Shown here one piece after another: positions 1 through 7,623 of a stretch of 59,314 nucleotides of DNA. Position 1 is the stretch's first letter, and each line of letters starts with the position of its first letter. The position numbers and the translations under genes are program-made. The DNA comes from a virus: positions 1-59,314 of the IMG/VR virus record IMGVR_UViG_3300036719_002803; one strand, 5' to 3'. The notes beneath the pieces are model-generated. The model was not told where the DNA came from. It did no database searches and worked only from the letters and a program-made list of their open reading frames with translations.

Positions 1-335
1 TCTTTAACAACAATACCTACGTGAGAAATTCTATCGACGCCATCTGAAGGGAAATCAAAATACGCTATATCTCCTGGCTCTGGATCTGCAACATCTACAT
101 CAATCCAAGCACCAGCTTTTTTAAATGCTGCTGCACCTCCTGGTGTGTAAACAGTATTAGGAATCTTTACGCCAGATTCTGACCCGCACCAGTTTACGAA
201 ACTTCCGCACCATGGTTGGAAGTTTGCTTTCATAAAAGCACCGTATTTAGTTTCGTTGTCTTTAGGACCTTCAATAGTTCCTAGCTCTGCTGTAGCAACT
301 TCTATTAGACGAGCTGCTGTACCTTGTTCTGACAT
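1..335 (-). CDS. CHAP-domain endolysin (3' end beyond window)
   Basis: The reading frame starts at an ATG at 335-333 and is still open at base 1, giving 111 visible residues. It holds both halves of a CHAP amidase/peptidase active site: the nucleophile Cys43 in PWCGSFVNWC and His105 in ISHVGIVV. The region between has the usual GDIAYFDFP strand. CHAP enzymes cut peptidoglycan peptides or the amide to muramic acid, so this is the phage lysin. The start overlaps the stop of the upstream holin-like gene by one base (TAATG), which suggests translational coupling. The C-terminal part, probably a cell-wall-binding domain, is missing because the window ends. Confidence 0.88.
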   Translation of the reverse strand, partial: MSEQGTAARLIEVATAELGTIEGPKDNETKYGAFMKANFQPWCGSFVNWCGSESGVKIPNTVYTPGGAAAFKKAGAWIDVDVADPEPGDIAYFDFPSDGVDRISHVGIVVK

Positions 336-745
336 TAGTCTTTATCCCAATCTAGATCAACTGGTTGCTCTTCTGGCATTGCTCCATCTGGCTTTGCTGC
401 CAAACGAGCTGCAGTTGCATCAATTTCTGCTTCTAATTTTTTATCTGCCTGTGTATTTTTTGCATCTACTTCTTTATTTTGTATCTGTGCCGCCATAATA
501 TCTTTAGCGCCTGAGTTACCAATTAGAATTCCTGCAAGTGTTCCTGTAATAAATGTTGCAATGCTACCTAGAACATTGAAGAACATTTTGTCATTTTCTG
601 ACTGAGCTCCAATAGGTTGTGTTACAAACAACAGCCCATAGATAATTCCAAGAGCTGTCATAAAAAGAATACTTCCAAGAGTTATTCCTAGAATAAACTT
701 TAATCGAGCATCTAAATCTGCGGGCGTTAGTTTTTGTTTAGCCAT
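335..745 (-). CDS. Putative holin
   Basis: A 136-residue protein with two hydrophobic segments (about residues 16-42 and 55-78) separated by a short polar turn, followed by a long charged tail with helical, coiled-coil character and an acidic end. This is the usual shape of class II phage holins, which form the membrane lesion that lets the endolysin reach the wall. Its stop overlaps the start of the CHAP endolysin directly downstream, which supports the role. No family motif was recognised, so the call rests on topology and position. An alternative is a generic small membrane protein, with the 974..1204 protein as the true holin. Confidence 0.65.
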   Translation of the reverse strand: MAKQKLTPADLDARLKFILGITLGSILFMTALGIIYGLLFVTQPIGAQSENDKMFFNVLGSIATFITGTLAGILIGNSGAKDIMAAQIQNKEVDAKNTQADKKLEAEIDATAARLAAKPDGAMPEEQPVDLDWDKD

Positions 746-974
746 TTGTTATTTCCTGTTCTGGTGTGTTAGGTGTAATTTTTATTACATCTTTTGTGCA
801 AGTCTGCGTAGCTTCGCATTCTGGAGGATTACATTCTGCAATTTCCCAATTTTTAGGATCTTGGCATGGATATCGGTATCTATTTAAAGATTCTGGTGAA
901 CATGCACTTAATGATATCATTAGTAAGCCTGCTAAAGCAATAGAAAATATTTTTCTCATAGTACAATTATACAC
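738..974 (-). CDS. Small lipoprotein in lysis region
   Basis: A lipoprotein signal is clear: a positively charged start (MRKIF), a hydrophobic core, and the lipobox LSAC, so the mature protein would begin with an acylated Cys. The mature part is about 50 residues with four further cysteines and no recognised domain. The longest frame begins with GTG at 974, overlapping the upstream stop by one base (TAGTG). The ATG at 959 is the better signal-peptide start, but neither has a good Shine-Dalgarno sequence. Its end overlaps the holin-like gene by 8 bases. Possible roles are superinfection exclusion at the host membrane or a lysis accessory; the sequence does not decide. Confidence 0.7.
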   Translation of the reverse strand: MYNCTMRKIFSIALAGLLMISLSACSPESLNRYRYPCQDPKNWEIAECNPPECEATQTCTKDVIKITPNTPEQEITNG

Positions 975-1204
975 TATTTATCGTCTTTTCTAAGTGGTAT
1001 AGTTATTAGCCAAATTACAGTAGTTATTAATACTGCAATTCCAACAATATCTCTAGCTGAGCCAGTCAAAGTTAACCATGCGATAAAGAATCCAAGGAGG
1101 GTGAATGCCTGGGCAATTAGCTCCATTCCTGCATCTTTAAACCACTTAGCCAAGCCCTTAATAGCCTTGCCTATAAGATTAAATGCCTTTTTCATTATTT
1201 TCAT
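974..1204 (-). CDS. Small two-segment membrane protein, possible holin
   Basis: A 76-residue protein with a basic amphipathic N-terminus (KKAFNLIGKAIKGLAKWF) and two hydrophobic segments at about residues 31-45 and 51-69, ending in RKDDK. The ATG at 1204 forms an ATGA overlap with the stop of the upstream PA14 gene. A strong AAGGAGG lies six bases before it, so the start is well supported. The protein sits at the head of the lysis region with a second two-segment protein downstream, so the two may be a holin and antiholin pair. No family was recognised. Confidence 0.65.
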   Translation of the reverse strand: MKIMKKAFNLIGKAIKGLAKWFKDAGMELIAQAFTLLGFFIAWLTLTGSARDIVGIAVLITTVIWLITIPLRKDDK

Positions 1205-3402
1205 TTATTCCTCCTTATCATTGCCCCTGCAATTTGTGATACAATGACCACTGGGACAATTACTTCCTGTGCTTTTTCTCTCTGATCATCTGTCATGTCC
1301 ATACCTAATTCAGAGAAATTAGATAGTAGTTCTACTGGGTCCACCGCAAATACCGCTCCAAGTGGGTCTGCTAAGAATTCTTCTGTTTGTACTTCTGTTA
1401 CTGCATCTGCTAATGTAAATGGCATTGGAGTTTCTCCTGCCTCCGCCTCTCTATCTGTAAACTCAACGAATGCTTCTGCCAGTGCTGGGTTAGACTTCAT
1501 CTGCTCAGCAATTTGTGCAACCTCTGAAGGCTTAATCCCAAGGTCTTCTGCAACCTCAGCCTTTGCTTCTTGCGTCAAGGCTCTAAGTGTTTGGCTAACT
1601 GCTGTTACTTGTTCAGGGGAAAGAGTAACTAACTTATTATCCTTGCTTGTAAGGTTAGCAATAACTCCAGATAAGTCTTCTGCTGTTCCTGTACCCTTTT
1701 CAGGAATAAGTTCTGCTAAAACCTCATCTTTAACTTCTACATCTGGCTCAGTCCATGGGTTTTCTTCAGGCTCAGGATCTGGTCCTGGTTCTGGCGAGGG
1801 TTCAGGCGTAGGCTCTTCTGTGGGTTCCTCAGTAGGCTCTGTAGTTGGTTCTGTAGTTGGTTCTGGGTCTGGTGTAGGTTCTACTGTAGGTTCAGGAGTT
1901 GGTTCCTCTGTAGGCTCTGCTGTAGGCTCAGTAGATGGCTTTGGCGTAGGAGTGGGCTTTGGCGTAGGAGTGGGCTTTGGTTCCTCAGTAGGCTCTTCTG
2001 TAGGCTCAGGACTTGGCTCCTCTGTTGGCTCACCTGTAGGTTCCTCTGTAGGCTTTGGAGATGGATCATCTGTAGGTTCATCTGTAGGTTCAGTACTTGG
2101 TTCTGGGGTAGGTTCTGGAGTTGTTTCTGGAGTTGGTTCTGGAGTAGGCTGATTGGCTGCAGCGTTAGCTGCTGCCTGAGCAATAGCAGACTGAATTTCT
2201 CTTTGTAATTGTTCTTCATAGTAACGCCATGCGTTATCAATCGCACTATTAAGATTATTTATTGACTGCTCGTATGCATCTTCAGCATTATTTTTATTTT
2301 GCAATGCAGTGGCAACATTTAAAACTGCGTTGTTATATTCGTTTGTTTTATTAATTAATGTTTGATTATAATTATTTAATGTTGAAACTGCTTGATTATA
2401 AATATTTAGTTTGTCATTATATACATCTTGTGCTAAGTTCTTTGTGGCAAGTGCTTGGTTATAATCATCTATCTGCTCCTGTGTTGCACCTGGTCCAGAA
2501 GAAAATGTATTAAGGTTACAGCTAAAATTTTGTCCCCAGACTCTTGGATTTCCAGCATAGTCACATCCTGCTCCAGTCCATCCTCCAGGAATTGCCCATC
2601 CAAGATGATATGAACCTGGGCCTCCGCCGTTATACCACCATATTTCTACATCTAAAGTCTTGTCTTCACTAACATCATATGCTGGAGAATAGTCGCTCCA
2701 TGTAGCACCTTGCTCTACCCAGTTATCAACGGCAAGTTGCCCATCAACATACATTCTAAACCCATCATCTGTATATCCTGCAAAGTAGGTTGATGTGAAC
2801 CAAGACGGTACTGTTATTTGACCAGTGAACTTAACTATAAAGTTTTCGTATCTGTTACCACAAACTGGTAGTTGCATGTGGCTTGAGTTCCAAGTACCAG
2901 AACAAAGAACAGATCCTGGGGTAGCAACATTACCCTGTCTAACAAGAGTATAAACAGTGTATGCCAAACCTGTTCCTCCAGCAGACTGCATGTTAGATTG
3001 TGCTGTTTGTAGATTAATGTTGGCTACTTCAAGTGCATCTAGTGCATTATTCTTATTAGTTAGGGCAGTGGCTACTGTGGCTGTTTGTCCATCTACTGCT
3101 GATTGGGCTAAATCTTTTTCTTCAAGTGCCGTGGTTTCTGCGTCAAGGGAGTCATCATATAGGACAGAGGTTTGTGTCTTGGCTTCTTCTGCAGATACGG
3201 CAAGATCATATTTGTCTTCTGCTTCTTGGATTAAGGATATAAATTTATCCTTGTAACCAAGGTCGTCAACGCTATTGTTTAGGTCTTCAATTTCTTGAGC
3301 TGCTAAGCTTAGTGGATCATCAGAATAAGCGGGTGACATAAAGAGCCAACCAAATGCAAGCATTGTGGCTGCTGTTATTCTAAATAATTTATTCCTTGTC
3401 AA
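1201..3402 (-). CDS. Secreted PA14-domain protein with Pro/Thr/Glu repeats and C-terminal membrane anchor
   Basis: This 733-residue protein starts with a signal peptide (about residues 1-27, cleavage near PAYS). Alanine-rich coiled coil follows (30-145), then a PA14-like carbohydrate-binding domain (149-300) with YTDDGFRMYVDGQ, LAVDNW and YHLGW, more coiled coil, a Pro/Thr/Glu repeat stalk (about 418-546), an acidic helical domain, and a final hydrophobic stretch (VIVPVVIVSQIAGAMI) before RRNK. The architecture is that of an actinobacterial surface protein exported and held in the membrane, not a virion protein. The start is TTG with AGGGG seven bases upstream. It lies just before the lysis genes. 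It could block superinfection, alter cell adhesion, or be a captured host gene. Confidence 0.7.
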   Translation of the reverse strand: MTRNKLFRITAATMLAFGWLFMSPAYSDDPLSLAAQEIEDLNNSVDDLGYKDKFISLIQEAEDKYDLAVSAEEAKTQTSVLYDDSLDAETTALEEKDLAQSAVDGQTATVATALTNKNNALDALEVANINLQTAQSNMQSAGGTGLAYTVYTLVRQGNVATPGSVLCSGTWNSSHMQLPVCGNRYENFIVKFTGQITVPSWFTSTYFAGYTDDGFRMYVDGQLAVDNWVEQGATWSDYSPAYDVSEDKTLDVEIWWYNGGGPGSYHLGWAIPGGWTGAGCDYAGNPRVWGQNFSCNLNTFSSGPGATQEQIDDYNQALATKNLAQDVYNDKLNIYNQAVSTLNNYNQTLINKTNEYNNAVLNVATALQNKNNAEDAYEQSINNLNSAIDNAWRYYEEQLQREIQSAIAQAAANAAANQPTPEPTPETTPEPTPEPSTEPTDEPTDDPSPKPTEEPTGEPTEEPSPEPTEEPTEEPKPTPTPKPTPTPKPSTEPTAEPTEEPTPEPTVEPTPDPEPTTEPTTEPTEEPTEEPTPEPSPEPGPDPEPEENPWTEPDVEVKDEVLAELIPEKGTGTAEDLSGVIANLTSKDNKLVTLSPEQVTAVSQTLRALTQEAKAEVAEDLGIKPSEVAQIAEQMKSNPALAEAFVEFTDREAEAGETPMPFTLADAVTEVQTEEFLADPLGAVFAVDPVELLSNFSELGMDMTDDQREKAQEVIVPVVIVSQIAGAMIRRNK
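1765..2151 (-). repeat. Pro/Thr/Glu repeat tract in the PA14 protein
   Basis: About 128 residues built from EPT, EEP, PTPKP and similar short units, encoded by degenerate repeats of TCT/GTA/GGC-rich 6- to 12-base words. The peptide should be an extended, stiff stalk between the PA14 part and the C-terminal domain. Repeats of this kind shift in length by recombination. The repeat keeps the antisense strand free of stops, which creates a long false ORF on the plus strand. Confidence 0.85.
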
Positions 3403-3438
3403 GTAGGGCCCCTAAGTAAACAATATGTCTACCTAGTA

Positions 3439-3447
3439 ATTATACCA
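3439..3447 (-). promoter_or_regulatory. Extended -10 promoter of the PA14 gene
   Basis: On the minus strand the element reads TGGTATAAT, a perfect TATAAT with the TGn extension. No convincing -35 is seen at 17 bases. The predicted start near 3432 gives a leader of about 30 bases before the TTG at 3402. The same TGnTATAAT word recurs in several other gaps of this phage. Confidence 0.55.
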
Positions 3448-3453
3448 CTTTAA

Positions 3454-3642
3454 CTATTTAGGATTATCTGTTTTATAAAAGCCATTACCTTTAAATTGTA
3501 TACCAAATGGGGTGAAATGTCTTATCATACTTGAATCACATTCAACACATGTATAACCTGGATCACTATCTGTAATTGATCTATTTACTGACATCAATGC
3601 ATGTGCTTCATCATATGAACATTTGTATTCGTATACTGGCAT
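3454..3642 (-). CDS. FmdB-like zinc-ribbon protein
   Basis: A 62-residue protein starting MPVYEYKC, the hallmark of the FmdB/CxxC_CXXC_SSSS putative regulatory family. A CVEC knuckle follows and the family's GNGFYKTD ending closes it. In bacteria this family is short, binds zinc, and its function is poorly defined. Here the first knuckle has a single Cys (YKCSYDEAH, with a possible Asp/His ligand), so metal binding may be altered. It follows the Hsp20 gene and may end the accessory operon. It is probably of host origin. Confidence 0.75.
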   Translation of the reverse strand: MPVYEYKCSYDEAHALMSVNRSITDSDPGYTCVECDSSMIRHFTPFGIQFKGNGFYKTDNPK

Positions 3643-3694
3643 ACCTATTCCTTAATATTAGTAGGCAGTTTTTGGACTTACCCAGGTCGCAATA

Positions 3695-4111
3695 TTATTT
3701 GATCTTTAAAATTTTTGGTTGCTTTTCCTTTGGGATGTTTCTTACTACATTAATGTGTAGCATTCCATCCTTCAGCTCGACATTGGATACTTCCATGTAT
3801 TCACTAAGCTCAAAGATTCTTGTAAACTTACGTGCAGCTATTCCTTTATGAACAACTTCTGCGTCTATTACCTCTTTGATTTCACCTGTAATCCATAGAC
3901 TTCCGTCTTCAATAGATACAGTTAGATTATCTCTTGTGAATCCAGCCACTGCCAGCGAAAGCTGATAGTTATCTTCGTCTAGCTTTAACAAATCATACGG
4001 CGGGAAAGCTGTATTATTTACTTTACTTAGACTGTTAAAACGTTCCAACTCTCGGTTGAAACCAATAAAAAATGGATCCTTGAAAAGATCCATGGCGAAA
4101 TTTGTTACCAT
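3695..4111 (-). CDS. Small heat-shock protein, Hsp20 family
   Basis: A 138-residue alpha-crystallin-type chaperone. The N-terminal arm is short, the crystallin domain covers about residues 36-125, and the conserved pattern LKDGMLHINVV lies near its end, followed by a basic tail PKILKIK. sHsps hold unfolding proteins in large oligomers without ATP. Phage copies are known mainly from cyanophages; here it would protect host or virion proteins during infection. The start has a good AAAAGGAG site. Its own promoter and an inverted repeat lie directly upstream, so it may be regulated apart from the nuclease/halogenase genes. Confidence 0.9.
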   Translation of the reverse strand: MVTNFAMDLFKDPFFIGFNRELERFNSLSKVNNTAFPPYDLLKLDEDNYQLSLAVAGFTRDNLTVSIEDGSLWITGEIKEVIDAEVVHKGIAARKFTRIFELSEYMEVSNVELKDGMLHINVVRNIPKEKQPKILKIK

Positions 4112-4136
4112 TTTTGCTCCTTTTAAGCGAGTTAAA

Positions 4137-4196
4137 TTAGTACCCCCATTTGGCAGGCACTAATATATTATATCATTTAAGCAAATAAAATTGCAA
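4137..4196 (-). promoter_or_regulatory. Hsp20 promoter with inverted repeat over the start site
   Basis: Minus-strand elements are TTGCAA (4191-4196), an 18-base spacer, and TATAAT (4167-4172). Right after the -10 lies an inverted repeat, TTAGTGCC-N11-GGTACTAA (4137-4163), with 7 of 8 paired positions, covering the predicted start site. It could be an operator, or fold in the leader RNA. The half-site begins TTAG like the CIRCE heat-shock operator but does not match CIRCE overall. Confidence 0.55.
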
Positions 4197-4604
4197 CTAT
4201 TTTTTTGATTTAGCCCTAGCTTTTGCTAGTGCATCAAAGTCTTTAATTTTTGTTTCTCCCATATAACCCCAAGCATGACCATCTTCAATCATCTTTTGAT
4301 TAATAGATTTATCTGATCCGTCCAAGAAAACCCAACCTAAAATGCGACCAAACTTTTCAGATGAGTTCATCTTTTCTGTTTTAATAACGACAGTTTTAGC
4401 TGAGTCGATTGCATTCTTAAGATAAGCCTTGGCTTCAAGACCCAGTGCCTTTTCCATCTTGTCTGTTGTACGGCTTTCTGGGGTGTCTATACCAGCCAGT
4501 CTTACCCTTGAAGTAAATGATATATCAAATCCAAGATCGATATCTACATCAATAGTATCCCCATCTACAACCTTGCTTACTTTCTTTACATAATATTCAA
4601 ACAT
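4197..4604 (-). CDS. Thermonuclease (SNase-like)
   Basis: A 135-residue staphylococcal-nuclease homologue. Asp21, Arg35, Asp40, Thr41, Glu43 and Arg87 are all present at the same numbers as in the classical mature nuclease (VDGDTIDVD, RVRLAGIDTPES, KFGRILGWV), so it should be an active Ca-dependent nuclease giving 3'-phosphates. There is no signal peptide, so it acts inside the cell. Plausible roles are degrading host DNA or RNA, or DNA processing at packaging. The end is lysine-rich. It lies between a small membrane protein and the Hsp20 gene. Confidence 0.92.
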   Translation of the reverse strand: MFEYYVKKVSKVVDGDTIDVDIDLGFDISFTSRVRLAGIDTPESRTTDKMEKALGLEAKAYLKNAIDSAKTVVIKTEKMNSSEKFGRILGWVFLDGSDKSINQKMIEDGHAWGYMGETKIKDFDALAKARAKSKK

Positions 4605-4614
4605 ATAGTCCTCC

Positions 4615-4899
4615 TTAGACCCAATACTTAATTATAGCAGTTGTGGCGAGCAAAGACCATATTATATTAAACCAAATAATTGTTGGTAATGTTTTAACTG
4701 TTGATGACCAAATTAAAGATAAACTAGTTATTAGTGCAAAGATGTATAGCCACCAAAACTGTACACCAAAAATAAGACCTGGAATAATAATTGCTGCCTT
4801 GGTCATAAAGGCAAAGAACTCTACGGTATTTGGTAGGTCCCAATAAGACTTATGCCTCATTGTCTTTAGAGCATTAATCCACTCTGTTCTAAATTTCAT
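4615..4899 (-). CDS. Small integral membrane protein
   Basis: A protein of 94 residues with three strongly hydrophobic segments after a basic N-terminus. A longer frame opens upstream at 4935. The ATG at 4899 is preferred because GGAGGG lies just before it and it forms an ATGA overlap with the halogenase stop. The coupling implies co-expression with the halogenase and SDR. No family was recognised. It could anchor those enzymes, move halide or product across the membrane, or be unrelated. Confidence 0.65.
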   Translation of the reverse strand: MKFRTEWINALKTMRHKSYWDLPNTVEFFAFMTKAAIIIPGLIFGVQFWWLYIFALITSLSLIWSSTVKTLPTIIWFNIIWSLLATTAIIKYWV

Positions 4900-6419
4900 T
4901 TTAATCCCTCCAAAAATTTCCTGTGATCTACACATTCTGACACCTTGTGATTACGATATGTACTATAGTAGTCATACAGATCAATAGCTTTTTTGTACTC
5001 ATTATAAATTTCTACGTATTCTTTGGCAAGTTCTTTATTTATTTTGTCTATAGCAGATCCTACCACAAACCAGCTCTTGGACTTCCAATACTCTCCATTG
5101 TCTAGTTTCCCTGGCATTCTGCTTTCCCAAATTTTTATCTTATTCCTTAGTTCTTCTGGGGCGTTTTCATAAGAAAATTTTTCCCAAAATGGTGTGTCTT
5201 TCCTTAAAGACATGTAGTGAAAGTATATAAAGTTAAGTATATCGTCATTCATTCTTACAATCTTTTTATTAAACTCATCTCTTATTTGCTGAGTGTTGCT
5301 AACAAATAGGCTTGGTGCGCCAAATATTTCTGTCAGCTGAACCATGCTGACCCAAAGAGAAGTTGCCTCTAGGGGCTCTACAAAGTTTGCTGCAAGCCCA
5401 ACTGCAACACAGTTGTTTTGCCAAGGCTCTTCGAATGACCCTGGACTAAAACTAAATCCGCCTTTATCTTTTCTTGGATATGTTGGAACAAATCCTAGTA
5501 ATTCTTCTATCTCTTCAATGGCAGATTGCTCTGATATTAAAGAAGAATCATACACATAGCCACAGCCAAATCTTGATTGTAATGGGATTTTCCACATCCA
5601 ACCATATTTCATTGCAATTGCTTCTGTGTATGGAGGAATCGCATCTGTCATTTCAATAAAAAATGGGACGGCAGAATTTGTTGGTAAAAATTCCTTATAG
5701 CTTTTCCATTTTGAGTTAAATGTTTTTCCAATAATAAGCCTATGAAATCCACTGCAATCAAAAACAAAATCGGAAGGAATGCTATTTCCGTTATCAAGAT
5801 CCAAGCTTGTTACATTGCTTGACTCATCTAAAGACACTTTGATTATTGTATCTTCAAAAACTTTAATTCCTCTTTCTATTCCTATCTCTTTAAGCCTTGC
5901 TGCAAGTTTTGTAGCATTAAAATGAAAAGAAACAAGACCTATCTGTTTATAGTCTGATATAGATTTTCCATCTTTATTTTTTTCAATAATGAAGGGAACT
6001 TTGTTATTTTCTGAAACTGTTTCTGTAAAGTCTACATTTTTTAAGCTATTGTTTAGTGCAATACTTGAAACGAGGATGGGGCTTGAAGACAAAAACATAG
6101 AAGAAAGTCCTTCTGTTCCAACAGTTGGGTCTGTAAAGTCAAATCCGTGGTAGTAAAAATCATCTTGGTTGTTCCATCTAGTAAACTTAATTCCATTTTT
6201 TATAGTTAAATCACAATTTTTTACTAAATCCTCTACCCCTATATCCAATGTTTTTAAGAATGCAGGAAGATACGGAGTAGATCCTTCTCCTGCACCAAGT
6301 ATTCCAATATCTTTTGATTCTATTACAGTAACATTTAGTTTTGGATAATTCTTCTTTGCTGTTAAAGCAGTAAGCCATCCAGCACTACCTCCACCAACAA
6401 CAACTATATTTTTATTCAT
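4896..6419 (-). CDS. Flavin-dependent halogenase (tryptophan-halogenase family)
   Basis: A 507-residue FAD enzyme with the full signature of the family. GGGSAGW (9-15) is the FAD loop. Lys74 in TIKNGIKF aligns with the catalytic Lys79 of PrnA. GWMWKIP (272-278) is the WxWxIP motif that separates halogenases from monooxygenases. NFVEPLEAT (344-352) carries the active-site Glu. These enzymes use FADH2, O2 and halide to make HOX, which halogenates a substrate through the lysine. The substrate is unknown. A marine cyanophage halogenase is precedent for a viral member. The start couples to the SDR stop (ATGA) with GGAG upstream. No flavin reductase is visible nearby. Confidence 0.9.
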   Translation of the reverse strand: MNKNIVVVGGGSAGWLTALTAKKNYPKLNVTVIESKDIGILGAGEGSTPYLPAFLKTLDIGVEDLVKNCDLTIKNGIKFTRWNNQDDFYYHGFDFTDPTVGTEGLSSMFLSSSPILVSSIALNNSLKNVDFTETVSENNKVPFIIEKNKDGKSISDYKQIGLVSFHFNATKLAARLKEIGIERGIKVFEDTIIKVSLDESSNVTSLDLDNGNSIPSDFVFDCSGFHRLIIGKTFNSKWKSYKEFLPTNSAVPFFIEMTDAIPPYTEAIAMKYGWMWKIPLQSRFGCGYVYDSSLISEQSAIEEIEELLGFVPTYPRKDKGGFSFSPGSFEEPWQNNCVAVGLAANFVEPLEATSLWVSMVQLTEIFGAPSLFVSNTQQIRDEFNKKIVRMNDDILNFIYFHYMSLRKDTPFWEKFSYENAPEELRNKIKIWESRMPGKLDNGEYWKSKSWFVVGSAIDKINKELAKEYVEIYNEYKKAIDLYDYYSTYRNHKVSECVDHRKFLEGLK

Positions 6420-7084
6420 GCCTGTGCTCCAGTAGAAGGGGATATCTCAATAAGATCAATATTACATCTCTGAGGCAATTTACCTACCCACAATATAGCA
6501 TTTGCTATATCTTCTGCTTCCAATGCCCCATCATTATGCTGGTGGGTATTAATTGCTGCTGGACATACCTCTGTAACCTTTACCTTAAAATGAGATAGCT
6601 CTAGCCTAAATAATTTTGCAAGTCCAGATATTGATAGCTTTGAGGTAGCATAGTTTCCTCCGCCAGCATAGAAATGTTTTTTTGCAAATGAAGATATAAA
6701 AATAATGGTGGCATTGTCAGATTTTTTAAGGTTTGGTATAAAAAGTTTTGACAAATACATTGGGCCAGCAACATTAACCATATATGAATGCAAAAAGTTT
6801 TTAGGGGTTTCTGAAGATAACTGTTTAGCCCCATCAATCCCAGCGCATGAAGCATTATTTACAATTAGATCTATTGTTTCATCTTGATATTTTTTATAAA
6901 AATTACCAATACTTGTCTCATCTGACAAATCTAAGTGTTCAATTTTTATATTATCAAAATTTAAATTCTTTACTCCCTCTGGATTTCTTGATGTTCCAAT
7001 AACAAAGTAACCGCTATCAGACAAGCGCTCTGCCAATAGGTTACCTACTCCTCCACCAACTCCAGTAACAATTGCTTTCTTCAT
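6416..7084 (-). CDS. Short-chain dehydrogenase/reductase
   Basis: A 222-residue classical SDR: TGVGGGVG (7-14) binds the nicotinamide cofactor, NNAS (76-79) is the structural motif, and Ser131/132, Tyr145 and Lys149 (YATSK) are the catalytic residues, so it should be active. SDRs oxidise or reduce alcohols and ketones with NAD(P)H. It overlaps the halogenase by four bases, so the two are made together and probably act in one small pathway, for instance on a common small molecule. The substrate cannot be read from the sequence. Confidence 0.9.
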   Translation of the reverse strand: MKKAIVTGVGGGVGNLLAERLSDSGYFVIGTSRNPEGVKNLNFDNIKIEHLDLSDETSIGNFYKKYQDETIDLIVNNASCAGIDGAKQLSSETPKNFLHSYMVNVAGPMYLSKLFIPNLKKSDNATIIFISSFAKKHFYAGGGNYATSKLSISGLAKLFRLELSHFKVKVTEVCPAAINTHQHNDGALEAEDIANAILWVGKLPQRCNIDLIEISPSTGAQA

Positions 7085-7110
7085 AATATATCCATAACCT
7101 TACATTGGCA

Positions 7111-7623
7111 TTAAGCAGAAAGAATTTTTGCTAATGCATTAATTGTTGCTGCAATTCTTCCGATATCACGCAACTGCTCAACCGTATAGCCTTCCTCTTT
7201 CAATGTTTCATAGTGTGCTTTAACACAAAAATGACATTTGCCAATAATTGATGATGCTAAAGAATAAGCTTCAAACCTACCCTTTGTTGTTCCACCGTGA
7301 GAGGTGATTGCATTCATTCTTAGCTGGGCTGGCAACCCCTTAAGGTTTTGATCATCTGCCATTTCAATAAATGGATACCATACATTGTTTTGAGCCATAA
7401 TAGCACCAGCCGTTAAGGCTGCATTTTTTTCAACTTCATCAGTAGCGCTTGCAGTAATAAATGCAAGCAACTTAGAATTTCCAGTTGCAAAGGCTGCAGC
7501 AATTGATAAATACGTGGCATGCTCTGGTTCAATTGTTGACCTATTAATTACTGCATCTAGATTTAGCTTTATATCTTTAGCATATTCTGGAAGAGAATCT
7601 TTAAGCTGATCCACCCAATTCAT
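7111..7623 (-). CDS. ahpD: Alkylhydroperoxidase AhpD
   Basis: A 170-residue AhpD/CMD-family protein. Glu118, Cys130, Cys133 and His137 (CHFCVKAH) fall at exactly the positions of the catalytic network of Mycobacterium tuberculosis AhpD, so the length and active site match the actinobacterial enzyme. AhpD reduces AhpC, itself recharged by lipoylated proteins. The start overlaps the AhpC stop by one base, so the pair is coupled. A phage-borne AhpC/AhpD pair would detoxify peroxides during infection and may offset H2O2 leaked by the downstream halogenase. Confidence 0.93.
   Translation of the reverse strand: MNWVDQLKDSLPEYAKDIKLNLDAVINRSTIEPEHATYLSIAAAFATGNSKLLAFITASATDEVEKNAALTAGAIMAQNNVWYPFIEMADDQNLKGLPAQLRMNAITSHGGTTKGRFEAYSLASSIIGKCHFCVKAHYETLKEEGYTVEQLRDIGRIAATINALAKILSA

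Noticed and set aside
1295-2152. 285-codon plus-strand ORF rich in SSVGSSVG
   Set aside because: It is the mirror of the Pro/Thr/Glu repeat of the PA14 gene. Repeats free of stops on both strands create such frames.
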